Positions 55,452-62,801 of a DNA stretch of 62,801 nucleotides are shown here, in pieces. Origin of the DNA: Rhodospirillaceae bacterium LM-1 (lineage in GTDB: Bacteria > Pseudomonadota > Alphaproteobacteria > Rhodospirillales > WMHbin7); assembly GCA_902725215.1 (NCBI GenBank), contig CACUVI010000023.1:1-62801 (forward strand), read 5' to 3'. Numbering within the stretch: the first letter of the stretch is position 1; the number at the start of each line of letters is the position of its first letter. The notes under the pieces were generated by a model. The model was given only the letters and a program-made list of their open reading frames with translations. It was not told the origin of the DNA and searched no databases. A program made the translations under genes and the position numbers.

Positions 55452-55955
55452 CCTCAATATCCGCTTCAACTTCGCGTCATGGATGTCCAACTCGTCCATG
55501 CAGGTCAGGGTCGATTCCAGATAATCGAAGGCGCGGCCTTTTTCCCCTTGGCCGTGGCGAATTCTGAACGCAGCCTCGGTTTCGGTCAGGCGACAATATT
55601 GCACATGATCGCGTTTGGCGACGAAGGCCAGGGCCATGACCTGCGATCCATCCAGAAGGCGCGTTTTCAGGAGGCGCGGCTCGTAGACGCCGGTCGGCAT
55701 TTCGCGTTCGTGCAGCATGGCCGAGACGCTCCCTTCCTCGCCCTTCTTTACCAGATGCGCCAATCCCCGGCACGAGCCTCCCAAATCCAAACCCATGACG
55801 AGGCCAGGATTGCTTTCGGTGCCGCGATAGCGGATGGACAGAATGCACAACGCTCGGTGATAGCGGTTGATCCAGGCGGCGCTGGTTTTTTCGGGCTGAA
55901 AGCCGGGGAACCACATCAGCGAAGCATAGGCGAAAACCCAAAGCCTGTCCTTCAT
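55440..55955 (-). CDS. chaC: ChaC-like gamma-glutamylcyclotransferase
   Basis: A 171-residue protein from ATG 55955 (MKDRLWVFAYASLMWFPGF). The substrate-binding loop normally reads YGSLMW; here it is YASLMW. HEREMPTGVYEP covers the region of the catalytic Glu, and TGVYEPRLL is typical of the proteobacterial type. ChaC enzymes release 5-oxoproline from glutathione. It starts 5 bp after the EamA transporter stop and is co-transcribed. Confidence 0.85.
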   Translation of the reverse strand: MKDRLWVFAYASLMWFPGFQPEKTSAAWINRYHRALCILSIRYRGTESNPGLVMGLDLGGSCRGLAHLVKKGEEGSVSAMLHEREMPTGVYEPRLLKTRLLDGSQVMALAFVAKRDHVQYCRLTETEAAFRIRHGQGEKGRAFDYLESTLTCMDELDIHDAKLKRILRLAA

Positions 55956-55960
55956 TCTGC

Positions 55961-56845
55961 TCAGGCCCGGTTGGCTAGAGCCACGCCTGCGGCCACGACG
56001 CCCATACCCGCCAACGCGATCCAGGACAGGGTTTCGTCGAACAGGAAATAGGCGATCAGACTGGTGGCAGGGGGCACCAGATAGAAGAAGCTGGCGACCT
56101 TTGCCGCAGCGCCGGCGCGGATCAGGCGGTAAAGAAGCGTGATGGCGCCGACCGACAAGACCAAGCAAAGCCAAGTCAGGGCGAAAATGAACTCGCCGCT
56201 CCAGGTGATGACGCGGGTTTCCAGCGAAAAGGCCATGATCGCCATCGCCATACCGGCGGCGGCATACTGAATGACGGCTCCGGTGCGCAAGTCCATGCCC
56301 GAGCAGTGGCGCTTCTGATAAAGCGTGCCCAGGGTGATGCCGATCACGGCGCCGATGGCCCAGGGCAGGCCCGCAAAACCCACGGAGCCGGGATGGACCT
56401 TCTCGGCCACCACTAAGATAACGCCCAGCAGGCCAAGGATCAGCCCGGCCCATTGCTTGGGTCTGACGCGCTCGCCCAGGATGGGGCCTGCCAGAACGGC
56501 GGTCAGCAGGGGCTGCAATCCGCAGACCAGGGCGGTGATTCCCGCCCCCAAACCCAGAGAAATGGCGGCGAAAACGCCGCCAAGATAGACCCCGTGGACC
56601 AAAAGGCCCGCCAGGGCGATCCGCCCCGCCAGGAGGGGCGAGCCGGGCCAGGGCGCGCGCATGATGGCTGCGGTCAGGGCCATCAGGGCGGTGACGATGA
56701 TGAAACGGGTCAGCAGGAAGGTGAAGGGTTCGGCATAGGGCGCGCCCATCTTGGAACCAATGAAACCAGTGCTCCAAAGCAAAACGAACAGGCCCGGCGC
56801 TATGGCGGCCAACATGTCGCTTGGGCGGTCCTTATGGTCGTTCAT
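55961..56845 (-). CDS. EamA/DMT-family transporter
   Basis: A 294-residue protein with ten predicted membrane helices in two EamA repeats. It begins with LLWSTGFIGSKMGAPYAEPF and has the repeat-end motif ILGERVRPKQWAGLILGLLGV; the second repeat ends with LFDETLSWIALAGMGVVAAGVALA. It is a drug/metabolite exporter with unknown substrate. It is co-transcribed with chaC and divergent from tRNA-Thr. Confidence 0.93.
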   Translation of the reverse strand: MNDHKDRPSDMLAAIAPGLFVLLWSTGFIGSKMGAPYAEPFTFLLTRFIIVTALMALTAAIMRAPWPGSPLLAGRIALAGLLVHGVYLGGVFAAISLGLGAGITALVCGLQPLLTAVLAGPILGERVRPKQWAGLILGLLGVILVVAEKVHPGSVGFAGLPWAIGAVIGITLGTLYQKRHCSGMDLRTGAVIQYAAAGMAMAIMAFSLETRVITWSGEFIFALTWLCLVLSVGAITLLYRLIRAGAAAKVASFFYLVPPATSLIAYFLFDETLSWIALAGMGVVAAGVALANRA

Positions 56846-56967
56846 GGCGACACTCTAGACCCGGCCTGACCCAGGCGCGAGGCTTTTACATGCCGGAGAA
56901 TTTGGCCGGGATTGGCGCTTGCGTCCCTGGCCCTCCTATGGCAAGGTGCGCGCCCTGCACGTCAGGC

Positions 56968-57042
<75 letters not shown>

Positions 57043-57058
57043 TTTTCCGGGTTGGCGC

Positions 57059-57886
57059 ATGACCTCCCCTTCTCCAGGCACTTTGTTCGACAGAGGTCAG
57101 TTAAAGCGTCAGCGCCTAAGGGCGATGGCTGGTTTTGCCGCGCATGAATTCCTGTTCCAAGAAGCGGCCCAGCGTTTGGCCGACCGGCTATTGGATGTCA
57201 GGCGTGATTTTCCCCTGGCCTTCGAATTGGGGGCTAAGGGCGGGTTGATGGGCAATATCCTTCGCGGGCAGGCCAGAATTGGCCAGTTGGTTTCCCTGGA
57301 TTGCGATGCCGCCCTACTTGCCCCTCATAGCCCAGGCATCGTGGCCGATCCCGAATTGCCACCCCTGGCCCCCGCCTGCGCCGATCTGGTCGTCGGCTGC
57401 TTAGCGCTTCACTGGGTGAACGATCTGCCCGGCCTGCTGGCGCAAATCCGCCAAGTCTTGAAACCCGGCGGCTTGTTTCTGGCTTCGATGCTGGGCGGCG
57501 GCACGCTGAGGGAACTGCGCGAGGCGTTCCTGCTGGCTGAGAGCGACATTTCGGGCGGCGCCTCGCCCCGGGTCATTCCCATGGCCGATATCAAGGATTT
57601 GGGCGGCTTGTTGCAGCGCGCCAGATTTGATCTGCCGGTGGCCGACAGCGAGACCCTGACCGTCCAATACGCCAATCCACTGTCATTACTCGCTGATTTG
57701 CGTGGGATGGGCGAGGGCAACGCCATGGTCCAAAGATCGAGAAGGCCCCTGACCCGCCAAGTGCTGCTGCGCATGGCCCAACTGTATCAAGAGCGCCATT
57801 CGGGTCCAGATGGCCGGGTCCCCGCCAGTTTCGAGATCATCACTTTGACCGGCTGGGTCGGCGATTCATTACCTCAAAGGGGTTGA
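57059..57886 (+). CDS. SAM-dependent methyltransferase-fold protein, BioC/NDUFAF5-like
   Basis: A 275-residue protein from ATG 57059, only 16 bp after tRNA-Thr. FDRGQLKRQRLRAM and FLFQEAAQRLADRL match the N-terminus of mitochondrial NDUFAF5 homologues; the class I fold shows FELGAKGGLMG, the DLVVGCLALHWVNDLPGLLAQI stretch and LKPGGLFLASMLGGGTLRELR. NDUFAF5 hydroxylates an arginine in complex I, so the bacterial gene may help assemble NADH dehydrogenase; BioC-like methylation is the alternative. Confidence 0.85.
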   Translation: MTSPSPGTLFDRGQLKRQRLRAMAGFAAHEFLFQEAAQRLADRLLDVRRDFPLAFELGAKGGLMGNILRGQARIGQLVSLDCDAALLAPHSPGIVADPELPPLAPACADLVVGCLALHWVNDLPGLLAQIRQVLKPGGLFLASMLGGGTLRELREAFLLAESDISGGASPRVIPMADIKDLGGLLQRARFDLPVADSETLTVQYANPLSLLADLRGMGEGNAMVQRSRRPLTRQVLLRMAQLYQERHSGPDGRVPASFEIITLTGWVGDSLPQRG

Positions 57887-57917
57887 GGTTCCAGGCCGCC
57901 TCGACCATTATCAGAAC

Positions 57918-58724
57918 ATGGAACGTGCAAGATCAGAGGCGGCCCGGGTCCGCATTCATCCCTCCCCGGATTTCGAAGGCATGCGAAAGGCTGGTCGCTT
58001 GGCGGCAGAGATCCTTGATTTCATTACGCCATATGTAAAGCCGGGCGTCTCCACCAACGAACTGGACCGCCTGTGCCACGAAAAGATCCTGGCTGCCGAA
58101 GCGATTCCGGCGCCGCTTAACTACCGGGGCTATCCGAAGTCGATCTGCACCTCGGTCAATCACGTCGTCTGCCACGGCATTCCGGGCGACAAAATCCTGA
58201 TGGCGGGCGATATCTTGAATATCGACGTTACCGTGATCCTGGATGGCTGGTATGGCGATTCGTCCCGCATGTATCCGGTGGGCGACATCGCCCTTAAGGC
58301 CAAGCGGCTGATCGACGTGACCTATGAAGCCATGATGCGCGGCATCGCGGTGGTTAAGCCCGGCGCCACGCTGGGCGATGTCGGACACGCCATTCAAAGC
58401 CATGTCGAAGCCAACCGCTGTTCGGTGGTGCGCGATTTTTGCGGCCACGGGCTGGGCCGCGTCTTCCACGAGCCGCCCAATGTGATGCATTTCGGCCAAC
58501 CGGGGCAGGGGATGGTGCTGGAAGAGGGCATGTTCTTCACCATCGAACCGATGGTCAATCTGGGCCGCTATGAAACAAAAATCCTGGCCGACGGCTGGAC
58601 GGCGGTCACCAAGGACAGGTCGCTGTCGGCCCAGTTCGAACATTCGATCGGCGTCACGGCGCAAGGATGCGAAATCTTCACCCTGTCGCCTGCCGGTCTC
58701 GACCGGCCGCCCTATCCGGCCTGA
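57918..58724 (+). CDS. map: Methionine aminopeptidase, type I
   Basis: A 268-residue protein. Metal ligands are readable: Asp in NIDVTVILDGWYGDSSRM (two), His in CGHGLGRVFHEPPNV, Glu in FFTIEPMVN and Glu in QFEHSIGV. The conserved substrate loop reads NYRGYPKSICTSVNHVVCHGIP. It removes the initiator Met from nascent proteins in the cytosol. It is followed at 3 bp by radC, so the two are co-transcribed. Confidence 0.96.
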   Translation: MERARSEAARVRIHPSPDFEGMRKAGRLAAEILDFITPYVKPGVSTNELDRLCHEKILAAEAIPAPLNYRGYPKSICTSVNHVVCHGIPGDKILMAGDILNIDVTVILDGWYGDSSRMYPVGDIALKAKRLIDVTYEAMMRGIAVVKPGATLGDVGHAIQSHVEANRCSVVRDFCGHGLGRVFHEPPNVMHFGQPGQGMVLEEGMFFTIEPMVNLGRYETKILADGWTAVTKDRSLSAQFEHSIGVTAQGCEIFTLSPAGLDRPPYPA

Positions 58725-58727
58725 CGC

Positions 58728-59432
58728 ATGTCCGAGCCATCGGACAAATCGGACAAGAAGCCGCCCCATTATCACGGACACCGTGAACGACTGCGCAAAC
58801 GCTTTTTGGACAGCCAGGGCGAGGGCATGCCCGATTACGAAATTCTGGAATTGTTGCTGATGGCGGCCCTGCCGCAGCGCGACGTCAAACCCCTGGCCAA
58901 GGACCTGATCGCCCGTTTCGAAAGCCTGTCCGGCGTGCTGACCGCAACGCCCGAGGAATTGATGTCGGTGCCCGGCATCAAGGAGACCGCTTGCACGGCG
59001 CTGAAAGTGGTGCAGACGGCCGCCGTGCGCCTGTCCAAGGCGGTGCTGCTGGACAAGCCGATCATCGCCAGCTGGGACCGATTGATCGATTACTGCCGCA
59101 GCGCCATGGGCCATGACAAAGTGGAAAGTTTTCGCATCCTGTTCCTGGACCGCAAAAACCGCCTGATCGCCGACGAGGCGCAGCAGCGGGGCACGGTTGA
59201 CCATACGCCGGTCTATCCGCGCGAAATCGTGAAGCGGGCGCTTGATCTGGGAGCGTCGGCGATGATCTTGGTGCACAACCATCCGTCGGGCGACGTGACG
59301 CCATCCAAGGACGATATCGCCATGACCAGAAACATTCGCGAAAGCGCCGAGAAACTGGGCATCACTTTGTTCGACCACCTAATCGTCTCAAGGTCGGGCG
59401 AAAGCAGCTTCAAAGCCATGGGGCTGTTGTGA
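58728..59432 (+). CDS. radC: RadC/JAB (MPN+) domain protein
   Basis: A 234-residue protein. The N-terminus (HYHGHRERLRKRFLDSQGEGMPDYEILELLLM) and a helix-hairpin-helix (LSGVLTATPEELMSVPGIKE) precede the JAMM metal-site HNHPSGDVTPSKDD (about 184-197). RadC is probably a DNA-linked metalloprotein, but its repair role is disputed. It starts 3 bp after map and overlaps yqgE. Confidence 0.95.
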   Translation: MSEPSDKSDKKPPHYHGHRERLRKRFLDSQGEGMPDYEILELLLMAALPQRDVKPLAKDLIARFESLSGVLTATPEELMSVPGIKETACTALKVVQTAAVRLSKAVLLDKPIIASWDRLIDYCRSAMGHDKVESFRILFLDRKNRLIADEAQQRGTVDHTPVYPREIVKRALDLGASAMILVHNHPSGDVTPSKDDIAMTRNIRESAEKLGITLFDHLIVSRSGESSFKAMGLL

Positions 59433-60037
59433 TGTTGCGAGCCATCCATTTATTGCTGCTGCTTGTTCTGACGCTGGTGGGCTGCGCTTCTGGCGATCCG
59501 TTGCCCTCCCTTTCCGGCAAACTTCTGGTGGCTAGGCCCGGCATGTCGCCCAATCTATTCTCGCATTCCATCGTGCTGGTGATGAATCATGACGAGCAGG
59601 GAGCTTTCGGATTCATTCTGAATCGACCGGGCGGCGAGGCGAAGCTGGCCGATCTGTTGAGCGACCTTGACCAGAAGCTCCCCGAACCTATGCCCGCCAA
59701 TCCATCGCTTGGCATGTTTCTGGGTGGGCCGGTCGAGATGGGGTCTCTCTTCCTGTTGCATAGCGCCGATCTGCCCAGCAAAGACACCATCACCGCCGCT
59801 GGGCGCTATGTTCTCAGCAAGCCTTTGGAAACCATGGGGCGCATGGCGCAAAGCGGGCAAGTGCCCAAGCACGTCATGCTGCTGCTGGGCTATTCCGGCT
59901 GGGGGGCGGGCCAGCTTGAAAATGAGGTTGAGCGCGGCGATTGGGAGATAATCGATCCCAGCGACGATCTGGTTTTCTCGGGTCAGGTTGGCGAGGCCTG
60001 GCAACGGGCTTGGGATCGCCGATCGATCGGGCTGTGA
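59432..60037 (+). CDS. YqgE/AlgH family protein with a lipoprotein signal peptide
   Basis: A 201-residue protein from ATG 59432, overlapping the radC stop. The family core is clear: GKLLVARPGMSPNLFSHSIVLVMNHDEQGAFGFILNRP in pattern, FLGGPVEMGSLFLLHS and LLLGYSGWGAGQLENEVERGDW. Unlike usual YqgE proteins, which start close to this core, it carries an N-terminal hydrophobic stretch and lipobox (LLLLLVLTLVGCASG, Cys about 18), implying export and lipidation. AlgH has been linked to alginate regulation; the molecular role is unknown. Confidence 0.88.
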   Translation: MLRAIHLLLLLVLTLVGCASGDPLPSLSGKLLVARPGMSPNLFSHSIVLVMNHDEQGAFGFILNRPGGEAKLADLLSDLDQKLPEPMPANPSLGMFLGGPVEMGSLFLLHSADLPSKDTITAAGRYVLSKPLETMGRMAQSGQVPKHVMLLLGYSGWGAGQLENEVERGDWEIIDPSDDLVFSGQVGEAWQRAWDRRSIGL

Positions 60038-60042
60038 ATATA

Positions 60043-60133
60043 GCGGAGCGAAGCGACTGGCGCATTGAGCGCCCGCGCGAATTTTCGCGCGTAAGCCAAG
60101 CGCCAAGGGCGCGCCCGGCGTTTGAGGGGCAGC
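60043..60133. repeat. GC-rich dispersed repeat, copy 2
   Basis: GCGGAGCGAAGCGACTGGCG, GCGCCCGCGCGAATTTTCGC and the tail GCCCGGCGTTTGAGGGGCAG form short palindromes and match the plan of 30491-30574. The GAGGGG of the tail lies where the greB ribosome site is needed. Confidence 0.55.
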
Positions 60134-60137
60134 ATAA

Positions 60138-60683
60138 ATGAGCAAGGCCTTTACCAAGGAAACCGACGCCGAGGAAGAACTGCCGGAAGTTCAGCCGTTG
60201 CCGGGTGGTTTCAAGAATTACATGACACCCGCTGGCTATGCGGCGCTGGAGGACGAGTTGCGCCAGCTTGGCAAGGTCGAGCGGCCCAAGGTGGTCGAGA
60301 TCGTCTCGTGGGCGGCGGGCAATGGCGACCGTTCGGAAAATGGCGATTACATCTATGGCAAGAAGCGCCTGCGAGAGATCGACAAGCGCATCCGCTTTCT
60401 GCTGAAGCGGATGGAAAGCGCCGTGGTGGTCGATCAAAGCCAGCAGAAGAAGCGCGATCAGGTTTTCTTTGGGGCCACCGTCACCTATGTCAACGCCAGG
60501 GACGAGGAACATCGGGTGCGCATTGTGGGCGTCGATGAAGCCTCGCTTGAAAACGGCGCCGTCAGTTGGATATCACCCATCGCCCGGGCCTTGCACAAGG
60601 CCGTGGAAGGCGACGTGGTGCAGTTGCGAACACCCACCGGCATGGAGGAAATCGAGGTGATCAAGATCGAGTATGTGGAGTAG
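60138..60683 (+). CDS. greB: Transcription elongation factor GreB
   Basis: A 181-residue protein from ATG 60138. NYMTPAGYAALEDELRQL starts the N-terminal coiled coil; ERPKVVEIVSWAAGNGDRSENGDYIYGKKRLREIDKRIRFL in pattern carries the acidic tip (GDRSENGDY) and the GreB-type KKRLREID motif. The FKBP-like C-terminal half contains VFFGATVTYVN and SPIARALHKAVEGD. It rescues backtracked RNA polymerase by stimulating transcript cleavage. A 20-residue N-terminal extension is present. Confidence 0.93.
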   Translation: MSKAFTKETDAEEELPEVQPLPGGFKNYMTPAGYAALEDELRQLGKVERPKVVEIVSWAAGNGDRSENGDYIYGKKRLREIDKRIRFLLKRMESAVVVDQSQQKKRDQVFFGATVTYVNARDEEHRVRIVGVDEASLENGAVSWISPIARALHKAVEGDVVQLRTPTGMEEIEVIKIEYVE

Positions 60684-60696
60684 GAAAAGCCAAGCG

Positions 60697-60786
60697 CCAG
60701 TTAGGCCAAAACAATGACCTAGCTGCCGCCACCGTCAGGAAGGCGATGGCGGCTAGGCCGAGCGTGATTTTGCGCCTCAAGGTCAC
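60697..60786 (-). pseudogene. Remnant of a further colicin M-type immunity gene (N-terminal part)
   Basis: On the minus strand from GTG 60786, overlapping the preceding immunity stop as GTGA, the frame reads VTLRRKITLGLAAIAFLTVA then AARSLFWPNW, closely matching the first 30 residues of the intact gene (MTLRRRIMLGLAAIVFLTVA). Similarity ends at about 60697 and the frame stops at 60661, inside the end of greB. It is the truncated membrane-anchor part of a tandem immunity gene. Confidence 0.75.
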
Positions 60787-61337
60787 GGTTTTGGTTCGTT
60801 GTCGGAGATTTCAAACCGTTTCAGGAATCTTCCGACGGGTGTGTAATAGCCAATGCGCTCCCTGCGGACGCCAAAAGAAATCAGCAGCAAATTATCCCGC
60901 ACCCAATTCGGCGGGTAGTATTCGGCATGGTACCAACCATCGCGCAAAGTGCCGTTGTTGGCAATTTCACGACAGTGACTATCCCTCCCCCCCTTCTGGC
61001 CATGCGCTTTTGCCAAGGCGTCCGCGACCAAACCCGTGATCTGAAGATGCTCCCCGTCGCCGAACAGCCAATACCATCTTTTCGAGTAAACTGTTTTGTT
61101 AATAACGCGAACATACTCGGCGCTATCCAACAACATGTAGCGAGCATAAAGCTCGAAAGCCTCATCAGTCATCGGTTCCGTGAATTCCACGAGCGTGTCG
61201 CCGTCGTGGCAAATCGGATACACCCGCACCCAGGAATTGCGTATCCACCAATTGAACCAGAACAAAGATCCGGCTGCCGCCACCGTCAGGAAGACGATGG
61301 CGGCTAGGCCTAGCATGATTCTGCGCCTCAAGGTCAT
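60783..61337 (-). CDS. Membrane-anchored candidate immunity protein for the colicin M-like protein, copy 2
   Basis: A 184-residue paralogue of the 25782 gene. MTLRRRIMLGLAAIVFLTVAAAGSLFWFNWW gives a basic start and one membrane helix; the rest should be periplasmic. Shared blocks include RWYWLFGDGE (copy 1 NWYWLFGEAE), YYPPNWVRDNLLLISFGVRRER and VGRF. Two Cys (about 44 and 122) align with those of copy 1. The ATG overlaps the toxin stop (ATGA). The middle is diverged from copy 1, as expected if each immunity protein matches its own toxin. Confidence 0.6.
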   Translation of the reverse strand: MTLRRRIMLGLAAIVFLTVAAAGSLFWFNWWIRNSWVRVYPICHDGDTLVEFTEPMTDEAFELYARYMLLDSAEYVRVINKTVYSKRWYWLFGDGEHLQITGLVADALAKAHGQKGGRDSHCREIANNGTLRDGWYHAEYYPPNWVRDNLLLISFGVRRERIGYYTPVGRFLKRFEISDNEPKP

Positions 61338-62801
61338 TTGCGCACTTTATCCGATGATGGAACCTCATTCCACTCGAATTGCGAGCTGACGATGTTGCCG
61401 CGATTGTCCAGTTTCAAACGGCCTTCCAGGGCTTTTGTCCAGGGAGCCGTGTTGATTTCGAACGCTTTCGCCCCGCCAGCCTTCTCCATTTCGGTGATTT
61501 GTTGCCGGGTCAGGGTGAGATCGCCGCCCAGAACGCCTTGGGGCAGCCACTGACTGTTGTGATTTTTCTTCTCGAAGTCGTATTGGTCCTTGCCGTGTTG
61601 TTTGACGGTACCTGTGACGAAGACATCGTTGCCATTGCGCTCAAGTTTAAGATCGCCAACACCCTCGACCATCAGACCTCCCAGCGCGTTGCTCTTATCG
61701 TCCATCTTCCAGACAGGATTGTTCCCAGCGCCATCCCATTTCATGCCCTTGACCTCCAGCGTTGGCTTGCCGCTGGAAAGCCATTCTTTGACGCTACCAA
61801 AGCCGGACTTATCAGTCTGATTTCCTGTCAGCCACTCCTCGAAATGCTTCTGGCTTTTGGCCTCGCCTTCCTTGATCGGCGGATGTTGCCGCACCCAATC
61901 CTTGTCCAGTGTGACTGGCTCGCCATTGCCGTTTAGATAGTGGTCAAGCATTCGGCTGGAATGCTCGTGCCCAAGGTTCTTCCCTTGAGTTCGCACCTTA
62001 AGCAAAGTCTCGCGCGTTGCCTGCTGGTCAGATGTCAGATCGGGAACCTGCCTGTCCTGATCTTGGTTCTGCCGCCCCCAAAGCCTATCGGCGAAATTGC
62101 CCCGGTCGGGATTGGCGGGGTCTTGCGGATTGACCGAAATGACGCCGCGTTTTCCCAAAACATTCTGTCTCGGCTCTTCCGTCGCGGGCGGATCAGGTTG
62201 CCTGATGTAATTCACATAGTCTTCAGGCCGCTTTGGCTTGATTTCGGCCGCTTTCAAAATTTCGCGTTGCCGCCTTTCGAAGTTGGCCTTGTAGGCTTCG
62301 GCGTTGCGCCAATAGCTTTTCTCGAATTCCGGATCGCTGAAGCGATTGGATTTCGCATCACCCAGCAGGCCTGCCTTGCCCACCGGCTCGCCCGCCATTC
62401 CGGCCGGAATGGTCTCGCCGCCCAGCGCCGTTGAAAGCTCGCGCTGGAAAAGGCGGGCATGATCGGGATTGCTTTGCGAAACACGCCCGATCATGTCGGC
62501 CACGTCGGCCCGCCCCGCATCGCCGTTGGTTTCGATATGCCGCTTGAAGGTGGGGATGATGCCGCCGAAATCCTGCGTGCTGTTGATCAGGCGCGCCCAG
62601 TTTTCGTGCATGGCGCGTTTCTCGCTGTCGATGCGCTGACTGCTCTCGTCGCCCCAATTGATCTTGGGCAGCTTGGGCAGATCTTCCTTCTGTGCATACG
62701 GATTGGGCGGCTTGACGGGTTGCTGCGGTAGAAGCGGCGCGCCCAAAAGGCCGCCGCTCAAGCGCAGCGGATTCTCGGGATGTTCACGCGCCAGTTTCGA
62801 G
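61334..62801 (-). CDS. Candidate colicin M-like toxin, copy 2 (N-terminus beyond window)
   Basis: The frame is open to the window edge (at least 488 codons), so the N-terminus is missing; TTG 62761 is not the true start, because SKLAREHPENP just upstream matches copy 1. It aligns with copy 1 along its length: KLPKINW, DFGGIIP, NPDHARLFQRELSTALGGETIP, DHYLNGNGEPVTLDKDWVRQ and LPQGVLGGD. The active-site region reads DQYDFEKKNHN (61588-61556), keeping the D-x-Y-D-x5-H spacing of colicin M, with Asn instead of the final Arg. Copy 2 may thus be closer to an active enzyme than copy 1. Confidence 0.6.
   Translation of the reverse strand, partial: SKLAREHPENPLRLSGGLLGAPLLPQQPVKPPNPYAQKEDLPKLPKINWGDESSQRIDSEKRAMHENWARLINSTQDFGGIIPTFKRHIETNGDAGRADVADMIGRVSQSNPDHARLFQRELSTALGGETIPAGMAGEPVGKAGLLGDAKSNRFSDPEFEKSYWRNAEAYKANFERRQREILKAAEIKPKRPEDYVNYIRQPDPPATEEPRQNVLGKRGVISVNPQDPANPDRGNFADRLWGRQNQDQDRQVPDLTSDQQATRETLLKVRTQGKNLGHEHSSRMLDHYLNGNGEPVTLDKDWVRQHPPIKEGEAKSQKHFEEWLTGNQTDKSGFGSVKEWLSSGKPTLEVKGMKWDGAGNNPVWKMDDKSNALGGLMVEGVGDLKLERNGNDVFVTGTVKQHGKDQYDFEKKNHNSQWLPQGVLGGDLTLTRQQITEMEKAGGAKAFEINTAPWTKALEGRLKLDNRGNIVSSQFEWNEVPSSDKVRK

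Overview
The window looks like the chromosome of an alphaproteobacterium, most likely of the order Rhodospirillales (Magnetospirillum-like). The reasons are high GC, the block ffh-rpsP-rimM-trmD-rplS followed directly by leuC-leuD-leuB, the run rpoD-dnaG-yqeY-carA, ETF-ubiquinone oxidoreductase next to a type-4-like uracil-DNA glycosylase, and an NDUFAF5-like methyltransferase. The placement is an inference from gene content and style; no search was run.

Layout. 1-1.34 kb: a tyrosine recombinase cut by the window edge, lying against the 3' end of a tRNA-Ser(GCT), so a genomic island probably starts here and runs off to the left. 1.4-6.4 kb: a CBS/DUF294 signalling protein, divergent from a small-subunit plus large-subunit Na+/carboxylate symporter whose large subunit is broken by an internal deletion and frameshift. 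6.4-12.3 kb: envelope quality control and Fe-S genes (apbC, hflK, hflC, a Do-like protease) and an orphan MlaF-type ATPase. 12.3-14.3 kb: a small accessory patch with a VapC-type toxin-antitoxin pair, its operator, a perfect 40-bp palindrome and an AT-rich GIY-YIG gene. 14.3-21 kb: the leftward leucine/ribosome/SRP block. 21-23.2 kb: a lipoprotein, phhB and a DEAD-box helicase.

23.2-26.5 kb is the most interesting part: an 800-bp structured non-coding leader, then a two-gene cassette bounded by a 15-bp direct repeat of the 3' end of the adjacent tRNA(CAT). The first protein ends in a domain that resembles the colicin M family (lipid II-degrading bacteriocins); the second, overlapping by ATGA, is a small protein anchored by one N-terminal membrane helix, the layout expected of a periplasmic immunity protein. 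A second, inverted copy of the pair closes the window (60.8-62.8 kb) and is followed by the remnant of a further immunity gene.

26.6-36.5 kb: rpoD, dnaG, yqeY, carA, a HigBA toxin-antitoxin pair, a 2-hydroxyacid dehydrogenase, an SH3 protein, a lipid A-type acyltransferase and elbB. 36.6-48.3 kb: a surface-glycan cluster of six glycosyltransferases, an AsnB-like amidotransferase and two TPR-glycosyltransferase paralogues, with pyrC embedded. 48.3-60.7 kb: ispE, a TPR lipoprotein, ETF-QO, UDG, a lytic transglycosylase, chaC, an EamA transporter, tRNA-Thr(GGT), a methyltransferase, map, radC, a lipoprotein form of YqgE/AlgH, and greB. Two families of dispersed palindromic repeats sit in intergenic gaps. 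I saw no CRISPR array, rRNA gene or intact insertion sequence.
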